NCBI RefSeq assembly: GCF_001279525.1
Contig: NZ_LGDY01000092.1
Span: 186,001-250,000, forward strand
Origin: Nocardia sp. NRRL S-836
GTDB taxonomy: Bacteria > Actinomycetota > Actinomycetes > Mycobacteriales > Pseudonocardiaceae
Length of the DNA: 64,000 bases
Direction: 5' to 3'
Shown: in pieces, positions 43,378-51,521 of the stretch
How positions within the stretch are numbered: position 1 is the first letter of the stretch
Layout: every line of letters starts with the position of its first letter
The notes under the pieces: generated by a model
The model's input: only the letters and a program-made list of their open reading frames with translations
Told to the model about the DNA's origin: nothing
The model's database searches: none
Translations under genes and position numbers: made by a program

Positions 43378-43728
43378 ATGAGTGTCGGCTGGCCCGTCTC
43401 GATTCTGGTCGCTGTCGCCGCCGGGTGCGTGGCCTGGCCCGCAATCCTGTGGTTCTGGCCGCACTGCGTCCACATAAGCCCTGCGGTACAACAACAATTC
43501 CGAAGGAGGTACGCCCGTGAGCCGTGTCAAGGGCGGCGACCCGAACGTGCTCGTGCAGTTCGTGGTCAGCGTGGTCACGGCCGTCGTGGTCACCCTCATT
43601 CTGCGCTACGTGCCCGAGCTGCACTGGCCGTGGTCGATCGTCGGCGGCCTGATCGCCGGGTTCGGCGGGTGGCTGGCCTGGTTCATGTACTGCCACCCCA
43701 CCAACGACCACGGCTACGGCACCGGTGA
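43378..43728 (+). CDS. Small membrane protein with doubtful C-terminus
   Basis: ATG 43378 follows the preceding TAA at once. The first 50 residues (SVGWPVSILVAVAAGCVAWP and AILWFWPHCVHISP) contain one hydrophobic helix. After about 43510 the frame lies entirely over the next gene and becomes Arg-rich, so the true protein is probably shorter and this frame has lost its stop by a shift. Confidence 0.4.
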   Translation: MSVGWPVSILVAVAAGCVAWPAILWFWPHCVHISPAVQQQFRRRYAREPCQGRRPERARAVRGQRGHGRRGHPHSALRARAALAVVDRRRPDRRVRRVAGLVHVLPPHQRPRLRHR

Positions 43729-43771
43729 CCGCGGCGCAAGCCTGACCGCGCTGATCGACGACCTGTTCTGA
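43517..43771 (+). CDS. Small two-helix membrane protein
   Basis: The 84-residue product starts at GTG 43517 after GAAGGAGG. Two membrane helices are clear: VLVQFVVSVVTAVVVTLILR and SIVGGLIAGFGGWLAWFMYC. Between them is YVPELHWPW. It has a Cys/His end. Together with the preceding two frames it makes a small membrane module. Function unknown. Confidence 0.7.
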   Translation: MSRVKGGDPNVLVQFVVSVVTAVVVTLILRYVPELHWPWSIVGGLIAGFGGWLAWFMYCHPTNDHGYGTGDRGASLTALIDDLF

Positions 43772-43793
43772 CGCAGCCCGCCCCGCAAGCCTC

Positions 43794-43824
43794 GCCACCG
43801 CACCCTTGCTCGGCGTGCGGTGGC
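43794..43824 (+). terminator. Hairpin at an AAGCCTCGCCAC motif
   Basis: GCCACCGCAC (43794-43803) pairs with GTGCGGTGGC (43815-43824). The left arm is the end of the repeated AAGCCTCGCCAC motif. Confidence 0.5.
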
Positions 43825-43845
43825 GCGTGCATGAAAGGAACCAGC

Positions 43846-44247
43846 GTGTTCCCACCCGGCACCACCCTCGCTGACTACATCCCCGGAAGCGTCGTGGCCG
43901 AGGACGGCACCGTCTACCTCGACAACGGGGCCCGGTTGAAATGCCGGTGGGTTCTGCTGTGCAAGGAACCCGCCACCTGCACCGTCAGCCACCCGATCCT
44001 GGGACAGGTGCAGACCTGCCAGCAGCACGCGGGCGACCACGACGCGACGCCGCTGGTCGACTGCCGATGGTGCGGCAAGCAGATCCACCAGCTCAACGAG
44101 CCGAGCGCGCGTGAGGTCAACAAGGTCCACCCCGCCGACGCCGCCGGCAACCCGGCCGCCAAGCCCGGTGACTGGGCGCACGGCGTGACGGGAATCAGGT
44201 GCTCTGACAGCGAACACGAGCACCAGCCTGACGACACCGACAACTGA
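43846..44247 (+). CDS. Cys/His-rich putative zinc protein
   Basis: GTG 43846 is preferred over ATG 43831 because the AAAGGAA site sits right for it. The 133 residues read VFPPGTTLADYIPGSVVAED, then a metal-binding pattern: KCRWVLLCKEPATCTVSHP, QTCQQHAGDHDA, DCRWCGKQIHQL. At least six Cys and several His could hold two zinc ions. Function unknown; it may act as a small adaptor. Confidence 0.7.
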   Translation: MFPPGTTLADYIPGSVVAEDGTVYLDNGARLKCRWVLLCKEPATCTVSHPILGQVQTCQQHAGDHDATPLVDCRWCGKQIHQLNEPSAREVNKVHPADAAGNPAAKPGDWAHGVTGIRCSDSEHEHQPDDTDN

Positions 44248-44353
44248 CAGCGTCAGGTAAGCCGCGCCGCGTCACGGTACCCATGAGCTGCCTGGTGCGG
44301 GCGACCTGCCGGTCGATTCCCACACACCCCAACCGCATCAGGCAGGCAAGAAG

Positions 44354-44406
44354 CAACACGAAGACCCGCCTGCGGTTCCCTGGTTGCCCGGCGGGCCTTC
44401 GTGTTG
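44354..44406 (+). terminator. Long hairpin terminator
   Basis: A 17-bp stem with one mismatch: CAACACGAAGACCCGCC (44354-44370) against GGCGGGCCTTCGTGTTG (44390-44406). It marks the end of the 34.6-44.2 kb set and lies just before a new promoter-like region. Confidence 0.7.
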
Positions 44407-44453
44407 TACCACAACACAAAGCCGTTCGTCCACAACAGAAGAGAACGGGGTGG
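44400..44453 (+). promoter_or_regulatory. Promoter-like region with TACCACAA motif
   Basis: Locally AT-rich sequence with TACCACAACACAAAG at 44407 and CCACAACAG about 25 bases later. The same words precede genes at 52252 and 14967. Position after a strong terminator and before a new gene supports a promoter. The exact start site cannot be called. Confidence 0.45.
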
Positions 44454-44843
44454 GTGCCCGATTATGCGCCGCGACAAGGCCGACCTGAAGGGCAAGAACG
44501 CCCGCGTCTCTACGGCGAGGGCTGGGAGCCGCCCGCCACTGAGCACCCGCCGCTGCCGACCGCGGACTCGCCGCCGGCCGACAAGGTCGCCGCGATCACC
44601 GTCTACGCCGGCCCCTACCCGGTGCCGGGGCAGGCGCAGAAGGCCGTGACCGACGCCTACGGCGTGCCGTACACGCGGTTCGTGCAAGCCGTCGCGCCGC
44701 TGGCCTACGACCCCGAGGTCATCGAGGCCAAGCCTCGCGAGACGCGCTTGATGCGCGAGCAGATGCAGCGCCGCCGCGCGCTGCGCAACCTGTCGCGTGC
44801 ACGTGGCGCGCAGGACCCGCTGCGGCACGCCCGCACAAGCTGA
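44454..44843 (+). CDS. Unknown protein
   Basis: The 129-residue frame starts at GTG 44454 (VPDYAPRQGRPEGQERPRLY). An ATG at 44464 in another frame gives a more natural start (MRRDKADLKGKN), so a one-base shift near 44500 is possible. The body (KVAAITVYAGPYPVPGQAQK, PYTRFVQAVAPLAYDPEVIE and a basic helical end MREQMQRRRALRNL) is clearly coding. Its basic end may bind nucleic acid. Confidence 0.6.
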   Translation: MPDYAPRQGRPEGQERPRLYGEGWEPPATEHPPLPTADSPPADKVAAITVYAGPYPVPGQAQKAVTDAYGVPYTRFVQAVAPLAYDPEVIEAKPRETRLMREQMQRRRALRNLSRARGAQDPLRHARTS

Positions 44844-44868
44844 CACATCAACTGCCGGGAGCCTGTTC

Positions 44869-45345
44869 ATGAGCACCACAATGCCGCCCGCCGTCGCCGC
44901 GTACGCCATCGCGGCGGCCAACGAGGTCAAGTTCAACAAGCAGCACAGGTACTGCGACCCGCGGCAGTGCCAGCGGTCCAGGCGGATGCACGACGACTAC
45001 CTGTGCATCCACGGCACCTTCCTGGGTGACCCGTACGGCCCGGACCACATGTGCCCCTACTGCGAAAGCGGAGACAGCCCTTACGCCTACGGCCTGGATA
45101 AGGCGTGGAAAGAGCAGGGCGACATCGTCAGCCACCTCATCACCGAACTGGTGCGGGCCAAGCGCCGCGCCGTCATCGCCCACGCCGCCTGCCTGATCAG
45201 CGCACGCGACGTCTACGCCAAGCCCGCGGGGGACTTGATCGAGCGCCCGACGTGGGAGTGGTTCACCCCCGAGAACGGCTCCGACATGGCCTCGCTGATC
45301 GCCGCACTGACCACGCCGCTGCCCCAACCCGCCCCCGCGAGGTGA
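44869..45345 (+). CDS. Unknown Cys/His-containing protein
   Basis: The 158-residue product starts at ATG 44869 after CGGGAG. It has a zinc-like cluster: YCDPRQCQRSRRMHDDYLCI and HMCPYCESGDSP, then helices (GDIVSHLITELVRAKRRAVI) and a Pro-rich end. It is a good candidate for zinc binding. Its stop overlaps the next GTG. Confidence 0.7.
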   Translation: MSTTMPPAVAAYAIAAANEVKFNKQHRYCDPRQCQRSRRMHDDYLCIHGTFLGDPYGPDHMCPYCESGDSPYAYGLDKAWKEQGDIVSHLITELVRAKRRAVIAHAACLISARDVYAKPAGDLIERPTWEWFTPENGSDMASLIAALTTPLPQPAPAR

Positions 45346-45467
45346 CCGTAACCAGCACCGATCCTTCCCCTGGCAAGCCGATCCGCCGTATCGAGTTCAT
45401 CGCGTACCACGAGGAAGGCACCAGCGCGCGAGGCGAGATCAACCACGGCGAACGTGGAGCCCGCTAG
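45342..45467 (+). CDS. Small basic protein
   Basis: GTG 45342 overlaps the preceding stop (GTGA). The 41 residues read TVTSTDPSPGKPIRRIEFIA and YHEEGTSARGEINHGE. It is short but coupled and in good codon usage. Function unknown. Confidence 0.5.
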   Translation: MTVTSTDPSPGKPIRRIEFIAYHEEGTSARGEINHGERGAR

Positions 45468-45484
45468 GTACTCGCCACCCGTGC

Positions 45485-45862
45485 GGCACGTGGGCCACGG
45501 CCCGCGAGATAAGCCTCCTCGACGCCCTGCACCTGTCCTGGCCGACACAACAGCGGCGAGGACCTGTCCTACTTCCCCGCCTGATCCTCAAGTCTGACCA
45601 CCACCGGCCACCTTTCGAAGGGCCGCGACTGCCGTGGCGGCGCCAACCCTGAGCACTGCGGAACTGTCCATCCTCAAGAGCTCTCCGCCTACGGAGCCGT
45701 GCAGGCCTCGACCTTGTGTGACGCGGTACCGCGGCTGATCGAGCGCGACCTGATCACGCACCGGTGCGACGAGATCGGCACCGCAAGCCTCACCTGCACC
45801 GTTGGCGCCGCCATCGGCCTGCTGCTCAACGACGCCGGGCAGGAATCGACTTCGTCCGTTAA
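45485..45862 (+). repeat. Degenerate upstream copy of the 47.0-47.4 kb segment
   Basis: This stretch matches 46998-47400 at roughly 70-75 percent by eye, in the same order. It holds the end of an unknown gene (SLLDALHL ... GEDLSYFPA with shifts), a spacer with CTCAAGTCTGACCACC, and the start of the 47173 gene (GTGGCGG..., LSTAELSIL, LIERDLITHRCDEIG). One-base shifts destroy both genes here. With the downstream copy it brackets the AcrVA2-like gene. Confidence 0.7.
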
Positions 45863-45874
45863 GAGGTGACTACT

Positions 45875-46957
45875 GTGAACGCCAACAAGCCGCGTTTCCT
45901 GGCCAAAAACACCACGGAGCTCGCGGACCAGGTCTCGCTGTACTTCTTGTTGCTCCAAGAAGCCTTCGTTCGGCACGCCGTCTGGTCGAACGTCACGAAC
46001 CTGGCGGCTGGGCTCGACGACTTCGAGATCGCAGAGCCCGACCCGCCCACCGAAGCCCTCCGCATCGACTACATGATGATGCTCGCCGAGTCGGCAGCGG
46101 TTCATCTGAACTGGTTCGAGAAAGCCGGTCGGATCGCGTTCTCGTTCCACCCGGACATGGTCAGCAATCTGCGAGGCTCGACCTCCGAGAAGCTGCCTGG
46201 CAGCGTCTTCCGGCACATGGCGCACAGTTCGCCTCTCCTGCTGTTCGTCAGGCCGGTACCGACCACGACGCTCGAGGGGAGCCCTGCGCACCTGCATGGC
46301 TTTTTCGTCTACGGCATCGCGGGCGACATCACCTCGCCGACTTGGTCGATCTGCGAAACCGATGACGAGGCGATGGCTGCGGTCGGCCTGATGATGATCG
46401 TTTCACCGACTGCGGACCTGGAAGACATGGAGTTCGACCGGGTCGTGATTCCTCTCAAAGAGGTCTTCACGGTCGAGGACGCGGTCAACGAAACCATGGC
46501 TGGCTACGGCATCGACGAGAACCACACGGTCGTTGACGCCGCCGCCTACCGCGAACGCTCCCGTGAGGCCATCGTCCTCGCGCTCAACATGCTGCTCTAC
46601 ATATGCGACTCCGAGGCCGACCACCAGCCCATGCCTCCCGTCAGAGCAGCGAATTCCAGGGCCCGTGCGCGTCGGCAGATCGGCGGCGCCACCACGAAGT
46701 TCATCGCCTCCGGATGGGTCGAGGGACCCGATCTGGAGGCGGCGGACGACCGCAGGCGCCGAACGCAGGCCGAGCGTGGCGGGTCGTCAAGCTGGGAACA
46801 GGACTACCACCGCCGTCGCGGCCACTTCAGAACGGTGTGGTACGGCCCAGGCCGGACGATGGCAAAACCTAAGTGGATCAAGCCCTACGCGGTGCGTGAG
46901 GACAAAGCCGACAACGCTGCGGCGCGCCTGATTGCCGTTGAGCCCAAGCGGCTCTGA
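45875..46957 (+). CDS. AcrVA2-like anti-CRISPR-family candidate
   Basis: The 360-residue product starts at GTG 45875, eight bases after AGAGG (GTG 45866 is an alternative). Its C-terminus contains HRRRGHFRTVWYGPGR and PKWIKPYAV (residues about 312-341). From memory this has the same plan as the C-terminal RPHIRRGHWHGYW...W-P motif of AcrVA2 from Moraxella. Upstream, GFFVYGIAG, a variable acidic region and ALNMLLYICDSEADHQP fall in the same order as the AcrVA2 segments near GFWAIYDI and LPYLLWLCVAEPD. Length is near the known 322. AcrVA2 is reported to lower Cas12a production. The gene is more AT-rich than its neighbours and is bracketed by a direct repeat. Whether it inhibits anything is unknown. 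Confidence 0.6.
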   Translation: MNANKPRFLAKNTTELADQVSLYFLLLQEAFVRHAVWSNVTNLAAGLDDFEIAEPDPPTEALRIDYMMMLAESAAVHLNWFEKAGRIAFSFHPDMVSNLRGSTSEKLPGSVFRHMAHSSPLLLFVRPVPTTTLEGSPAHLHGFFVYGIAGDITSPTWSICETDDEAMAAVGLMMIVSPTADLEDMEFDRVVIPLKEVFTVEDAVNETMAGYGIDENHTVVDAAAYRERSREAIVLALNMLLYICDSEADHQPMPPVRAANSRARARRQIGGATTKFIASGWVEGPDLEAADDRRRRTQAERGGSSSWEQDYHRRRGHFRTVWYGPGRTMAKPKWIKPYAVREDKADNAAARLIAVEPKRL

Positions 46958-46997
46958 TGCTGCTACCCAAGACAGACCCCAAACGGCTGTCCCAGCC

Positions 46998-47172
46998 CGG
47001 TCACGCCGCGCGAGACGCACCTGCTCGACGCCTGGCGTCTGCTGCTCGCGACGCACAACAGCGGCGAGGACCTCTCCGGCTTCCCCGCCCGACCTCTCAA
47101 GCCTCACCACGCCAAGCCTCACCACGCCAAGCCTGGCCGCACCCGGCCACCGTCCTGAAAGGCGCGACCGCC
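46998..47172 (+). repeat. Downstream copy of the flanking repeat, gene relic
   Basis: This part of the repeat reads VTPRETHLLDAWRLLLATHN then SGEDLSGFPA, the C-terminal end of an unknown gene without its beginning. It runs into three tandem motif copies and the ribosome site GAAAGG of the next gene. The matching relic lies at 45485. Confidence 0.55.
47098..47142 (+). repeat. Three tandem 15-bp repeats
   Basis: CAAGCCTCACCACGC occurs at 47098 and 47113, and a variant CAAGCCTGGCCGCAC at 47128, in perfect 15-base register. Each unit contains the AAGCCT word found in spacers throughout the array. Confidence 0.8.
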
Positions 47173-48036
47173 GTGGCGGACCGACCCCTCAACACCGCGG
47201 AACTGTCCATCCTCAAAGAACTGTCCGCCTACGGTGCGGTCCAGTCGCCAACCGCCTACGACGCGGTGCCGCTGCTGATCGAGCGCGACCTGATCACTCA
47301 CTGGTGCGACGAGACCGGCACCGGAAGCCTGACCGACGCCGGCTACGCCGCGATCGGCCTGCTGTTCGACGACGCGGGCGTGGAGCTCACCGGCGCGGGC
47401 ATCCTCGGCAGGCCGCGCGTGCACCTGTTCCACAGCGGATGGCAGGCAAGCCAAGCGGCCGAACGCCAGGAAATGTGCGACGGCGACGTGTTCTACGTAC
47501 CCGCCGACCAGATCATCGGCCTGGTCATCACCGGAAGCCGCGCGCGGTCGCTGACCTTCCCGGCCGTGAACCTGCCCACCATGTCCACACTGGACCTGTT
47601 CAACGAGCGCGGCATGACCTACGCGGGGACGTTGCGACGCATCATGTCGCCTGAGCACGCCGAGCTGGCCATGTTCGCCGACAATCTGGCCGCACGGTGG
47701 CTCAACACCCCGCCCGCCCTGGCCTGGGCCTACCATGACGAGTACTACTGCCCGCGTTGCATCCGGATCGTGGCCGGGATGCTCCTGCACACCGGCGACC
47801 CGCGCGAGAACGCCGACGCCGCCTGGTACTACACCTGCGCGCTGCGTCAGGTGCTGCCCGAGGAAGCCGAGTCCGACGAAATTCTCGACTTCCCCGCCCC
47901 GGTGCGCGACCCGCGCTCGCTGTACTGGCAGCGCGGCGGAGCACACCAGGCCCACACCTACCGGTGCGTCTCGTGCCTCAACACGTTGCCGCTGCACGAC
48001 TCCGACGCCCCCGAGGAAGGGACTGGCCCGCGATGA
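47173..48036 (+). CDS. Unknown protein
   Basis: The 287-residue product starts at GTG 47173 (VADRPLNTAELSILKELSAY); the frame is open back to 46957 but that part is repeat sequence. It includes PLLIERDLITHWCDETGTGS, VFYVPADQIIGLVITGSRAR and a zinc-like pair far apart (YYCPRCIRIVAGMLLH and YRCVSCLNTLPLH). The N-terminal 70 residues are also present, broken, at 45640-45860. Function unknown; the two CxxC pairs suggest one zinc site. Confidence 0.72.
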   Translation: MADRPLNTAELSILKELSAYGAVQSPTAYDAVPLLIERDLITHWCDETGTGSLTDAGYAAIGLLFDDAGVELTGAGILGRPRVHLFHSGWQASQAAERQEMCDGDVFYVPADQIIGLVITGSRARSLTFPAVNLPTMSTLDLFNERGMTYAGTLRRIMSPEHAELAMFADNLAARWLNTPPALAWAYHDEYYCPRCIRIVAGMLLHTGDPRENADAAWYYTCALRQVLPEEAESDEILDFPAPVRDPRSLYWQRGGAHQAHTYRCVSCLNTLPLHDSDAPEEGTGPR

Positions 48037-48487
48037 ACCTCGCCCCGAGCCCGTCATCGAATGCGACATCGAGGCGAGCGCGGACCCGTTCGGATACGGC
48101 CCGTACCGAGTGTGGGTCAGAGCCAACGGCCGGTCGTAGGAGTACTTCAATCGGCACGCCCGTCCGGGCCGCCCACGGTCCTGATGGACGACGGGCAGAT
48201 GGTCGTGGGCGAGGAGCTCCACAACGCGGACGGCTGCGAGCTGCGCGCCGCACGCTGGCAAGAAGCTCGACCCGTGCACGCACCTGTGGGAACTCGACCA
48301 CGACAACCGCTACGTGATCACCTCCGAGCGCTATGCCGAGGCGGGCAGTCCCGCGCAAACCCGCATGGTCGTGTGGTTCTGCGGCCACCGCATCGACACC
48401 ACACCCACCCCGCACGCCGCCCGGCGCGCAGCGGTGCGCCACCACGCCGGCCAGACCCACCCGACGCCCACGGAGGACCGCCCGTGA
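48033..48487 (+). pseudogene. Gene broken by stop and frameshifts
   Basis: Coding-like parts follow each other in three frames: PRPEPVIECDIEASADPFGY and YRVWVRANGR then TAG, TVLMDDGQMVVGEELHNADG, and KLDPCTHLWELDHDNRYVI with AQTRMVVWFCGHRIDTTPT, ending at TGA 48485-48487. The intact gene would have had about 150 residues. The last stop overlaps the next GTG. Confidence 0.55.
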
Positions 48488-48963
48488 ACCCGATTATGCC
48501 GGGCCGCAAGCTCGCCGGCCTGATCCCCGAACTGGTGCTGCTCACGCACAGCGGTGACGTGTGCCGCTGGACCGGCGGCCCCCGCATCGACGTCTACACC
48601 GACCCCGACGACTGGCAGGCCGACAGCACTCCCACGGTGAGCATCGCCGTGCCCGACGGCAAGCCGTTCCAGCCCGACCAGTTCCTGTCCCTGCTCAATG
48701 ACTGGGTGCTGGTGTGGAAGCCGGAGGACGACGGCAACGAGTACGCGCAGTCCCGCTGCCGCACCCGTCCGAGCCTGACCTCCGCCGGCTACGAACTGGC
48801 CCCGGTCGGCAACGGCTACACCCTGGCCGTCCTGCACTACCGACGCGACACCCTGGACGACCGGCACATGCTGTCGGCCTACACCTCCCGCGCGGCGGCC
48901 GTCGCCGACGCGCAGCACTGGGAGACCTCGCGGCACCTGGGGCACGACTGCGACTGCCCCTAA
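48484..48963 (+). CDS. Unknown protein
   Basis: GTG 48484 overlaps the preceding stop (GTGA). The 159 residues read NPIMPGRKLAGLIPELVLLT, VCRWTGGPRIDVYTDPDDWQ, QFLSLLNDWVLVWKPEDDG and VADAQHWETSRHLGHDCDCP. The CDCP end is notable. No family is recognised. Confidence 0.68.
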   Translation: MNPIMPGRKLAGLIPELVLLTHSGDVCRWTGGPRIDVYTDPDDWQADSTPTVSIAVPDGKPFQPDQFLSLLNDWVLVWKPEDDGNEYAQSRCRTRPSLTSAGYELAPVGNGYTLAVLHYRRDTLDDRHMLSAYTSRAAAVADAQHWETSRHLGHDCDCP

Positions 48964-49030
48964 AGCCACATCCCGAGCCCTGCCCGCGCGAGCGGGAGCA
49001 CCGCATCCGACGCCACGTTGGACCGCACGC

Positions 49031-49389
49031 GTGAAGACGCCCCCGCCCGCCACCTCGACGACACTCGATGCCAGCACGATCCTCGACAGGGTCCGCAACG
49101 CCCTGCGCGACAGGTACCCGTGCACTACGCCCGCCGACACATCATCGGCGTGCAGTTCGCTGCCGGACAGTGGGACGACGGCCACTACCTCGACAGCAAC
49201 GGCGTCATCCTGTTCCACAGCGGCAGCACCACCTCGTTGGAGTTCGACATCAGCGACGAGCTGAACACCGCGTGCGAAAGCGTCGCAGCCACGGCCACCC
49301 TCACGATCGACCTGCGTACCGACCAGCTCATCAGAAACGACGACGGCACCGCCGACATCCACACCACACTCGACGTTCCATGTCCGTGA
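49031..49389 (+). pseudogene. Frameshifted VIGV..W-D-G-Y domain protein
   Basis: GTG 49031 starts a frame with ASTILDRVRNALRDRYP. After a shift near 49118 the reading becomes RRHIIGVQFAAGQWDDGHYL, HSGSTTSLEFDISDELNTA and TLTIDLRTDQLIR, ending at 49389. This latter part resembles the repeated domain of the 53044 gene (VIGVLFLTAEWDNGYLL, LAIDLRTNDI). It is a broken paralogue. Confidence 0.55.
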
Positions 49390-49507
49390 GCCGCGGCCCG
49401 GCGCAGCTCGCGCGGCCCCGGCCCGGCCGCGCAGGCATGATCAACTGCGGCGCACGCCACCCGGCAAAGCCGACTCCCGATCCGCCAACACAAGGGGAGC
49501 GCACACT

Positions 49508-49911
49508 GTGGCGCGGACACCCCTGCGCACGTTCGAGCTGCGCACCGAAGACCTTCGCTTCCGCGCGCGGCTGGCCGTCCGCCTGCTCCCGATCGGCGCG
49601 CGCTACACCGGCACCGGCAAGCACGTACGCCTCAATCCGCACGTCGAGTTCTACGACCTGCACAGCGCCGACGACGGCGACAACGGCCCCCTCGGGCACC
49701 GGCTCACGACGATGAGCCTGCCGCGCTGCAAGCCCAGCACGAACCAGGCCACTGGCTGATCCTCAACACCGACCAGTCCCCGCAACCGTGGTTCATCGAT
49801 CCGCTCACCGCCGACGAGATCGTCGAGTGGCTGACCGACACCGTGCGCGCCTGCACCTTCCGGATGCCTCACAGCTCCCAGTGGTGCGGATTCCCGCACG
49901 AGATCGACTAG
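49508..49911 (+). pseudogene. Frameshifted unknown gene
   Basis: GTG 49508 gives RTFELRTEDLRFRARLAVRL, LLPIGARYTGTGKHVRLN and FYDLHSADDGDNGPLGHRL. After a shift near 49710, another frame continues HEPGHWLILNTDQSPQPWFI and LTADEIVEWLTDTVRACTFR to TAG 49909-49911. The total is about 134 residues. No family is recognised. Confidence 0.55.
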
Positions 49912-49959
49912 CGACACCGCCCGCCAAGCCGTACCGCCTCCACCGAAAGGGAACTGACC

Positions 49960-50403
49960 GTGTTCAACATCGGCGAAGCGCACGCGTTCAACAGCCTGCT
50001 CGGCTACCTCATGGACATCGACGACCCCGACACCGGCCCCGTCGACCGCGACGTCGCCCACGCAGCGCTGTTCAAGCTCGCCGCCAGCGCCCGCAAAGCC
50101 CTGCAGGGCGCGGGCCTGGGTGACAACGAGCTGGACGCCGCGTTCCCGCAGCCCGGCCGCATGTGGGGCAAGCTGATCGCCGGCGACGTCAAGACCTACA
50201 CCGCCGAGACCTGCGACGGGCACACGAAGTACGGCCCCAAGCTCGACATCGCATCGGTGCGCGAGTACGCGTCCAAGCACGGGCTCCAGCTCATGGCCAC
50301 GAATTTCGTGTACGACGACTGCGAACTGGTCGAGGACTACACCCCCGACGACGACGCTGTCGGGGACGACGACCGTGCCGGCCAACCCGCACCCAGCCAC
50401 TGA
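49960..50403 (+). CDS. Unknown acidic helical protein
   Basis: The 147-residue product starts at GTG 49960 after AAAGGGAA. It reads FNIGEAHAFNSLLGYLMDID, HAALFKLAASARKALQGAGL, KTYTAETCDGHTKYGPKLDI and ends in an Asp-rich tail. No known family. Confidence 0.68.
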   Translation: MFNIGEAHAFNSLLGYLMDIDDPDTGPVDRDVAHAALFKLAASARKALQGAGLGDNELDAAFPQPGRMWGKLIAGDVKTYTAETCDGHTKYGPKLDIASVREYASKHGLQLMATNFVYDDCELVEDYTPDDDAVGDDDRAGQPAPSH

Positions 50404-50417
50404 CAGGGCATCCCGCC

Positions 50418-50636
50418 ATGACCGCCACGCCCGATTCCTGCACCAGCAGCGATAACGCCGTTGCTCTGCCCCGTCTCACCCAGGGCCAGTCGAGCAAGCA
50501 CTGCCTCGACGCGGGGCTGGTCTGCTCCATCGGCCCGGCCACCCGCAAGTGCACCGAGTGCGCCATGCCCGAGGACACGACGCACACAACCGACGTCAGC
50601 ACCGAAGCCGAGTCCGGGAAGGACACCGTGCGGTGA
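50418..50636 (+). CDS. Small CxxC protein
   Basis: ATG 50418 starts a 72-residue protein with SSKHCLDAGLVCSIGPATRK and CTECAMPEDTTH. The H-C ... C ... C-x-x-C set suggests a zinc ribbon. The ends are Thr/Ser-rich. Its stop overlaps the next start region. Confidence 0.6.
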   Translation: MTATPDSCTSSDNAVALPRLTQGQSSKHCLDAGLVCSIGPATRKCTECAMPEDTTHTTDVSTEAESGKDTVR

Positions 50637-50989
50637 CCCGCTCCGATAGCCCCACTGCGGCGATCGATCACACCCATCGCGATGGTGATGACAGCGGCAG
50701 CCCGCAAGGCACCATTGTGGACCGCGACCTCGACATCTGGATACACACAGAACAGCTCTGGAGGGAACTCGAATCCGCCGCCGGCCTGCCGAAATATGAG
50801 CTGGGCCGATTCAAGGAGTGGTGTGCCCTCCAGCGGGCAACCTTCAGCGCGAATTCCTACGACCTGGACGCGATGATCAGCTGGGCTCGCTCACGCGGCA
50901 TCCCGCACACCGTCACGTCGTCTGTTCACTACACCGGCACGACGGGCAAGGTCGACTTCCGCGACGACACTCTGACCTTGACGACCTAG
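50633..50989 (+). CDS. Unknown protein
   Basis: GTG 50633 overlaps the preceding TGA. The 118 residues read TIVDRDLDIWIHTEQLWREL, GRFKEWCALQRATFSANSYD, MISWARSRGIPHTVTSSVHY and KVDFRDDTLTLTT. The body is helical with a final beta hairpin. Function unknown. Confidence 0.65.
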   Translation: MTRSDSPTAAIDHTHRDGDDSGSPQGTIVDRDLDIWIHTEQLWRELESAAGLPKYELGRFKEWCALQRATFSANSYDLDAMISWARSRGIPHTVTSSVHYTGTTGKVDFRDDTLTLTT

Positions 50990-51077
50990 TTTCGCCGGCA
51001 CCAGCGGTGCATGGACCCGGACCGCGACCAGCCCGCCGCGCTGCGCACCAAACCACCAAGACCGGGACGGAACCGCC

Positions 51078-51455
51078 ATTGTCACTAAAGAGCAGGCCGC
51101 CGAGCTGTACTCGATGATGCCCTCCGCAACCGAGATCGACCCGATCGCCCTGGTCACGATCACCGACGACGGCAAGCCGCACGAGGTCGTGCTGTGCATG
51201 GCCTACGGCGGCGAGTACTGGGCATGCCTGACCTGCGAGGCAGAGGGCATGGCCGAAGAGATCCCCTGCGGCTGGGACCTGTCCACACTGATGGCGTACG
51301 CCCTCGAGCACGGCCCCCTGCGCTGGGTCGTACGTGATAGCGAGCTGAAGATGGTCGATGCCCGCGATGAGCCGGTGCCCACCGAATCACTGTTCTCGCC
51401 GCCGACCACCGACGAGATCGCCGACGCCGCACAGGACTGGCACGACAAGCCGTAG
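51078..51455 (+). CDS. Unknown protein, probable ATT start
   Basis: The frame is clearly coding from about 51078 (IVTKEQAAELYSMMPSATEI), with GGGACGG just upstream, but the first codon is ATT. The first ordinary start is ATG 51114. ATT is a rare but known initiator; a changed ATG is the alternative. The 113-125 residues include HEVVLCMAYGGEYWACLTCE and WDLSTLMAYALEHGPLRWVV. Function unknown. Confidence 0.65.
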   Translation: MVTKEQAAELYSMMPSATEIDPIALVTITDDGKPHEVVLCMAYGGEYWACLTCEAEGMAEEIPCGWDLSTLMAYALEHGPLRWVVRDSELKMVDARDEPVPTESLFSPPTTDEIADAAQDWHDKP

Positions 51456-51521
51456 AGCCTCGCCACCACCCACTCCGAGCTCACCGACCACAGACAGCCC
51501 ACACCAAGAGGAGGGCGCACC

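Noticed and set aside
44296..44335. tRNA-like T-arm (GGTCGATTCCC)
   Set aside because: No acceptor, D or anticodon arm can be folded around it, and the T-loop lacks a base.
47098..47142. Possible CRISPR array
   Set aside because: The three units are directly adjacent 15-mers with no spacers, so this is a simple tandem repeat. No other array and no cas genes are seen.
47119..48306. A 395-codon open frame on the minus strand
   Set aside because: Antisense shadow of the 47173 gene and its neighbour.
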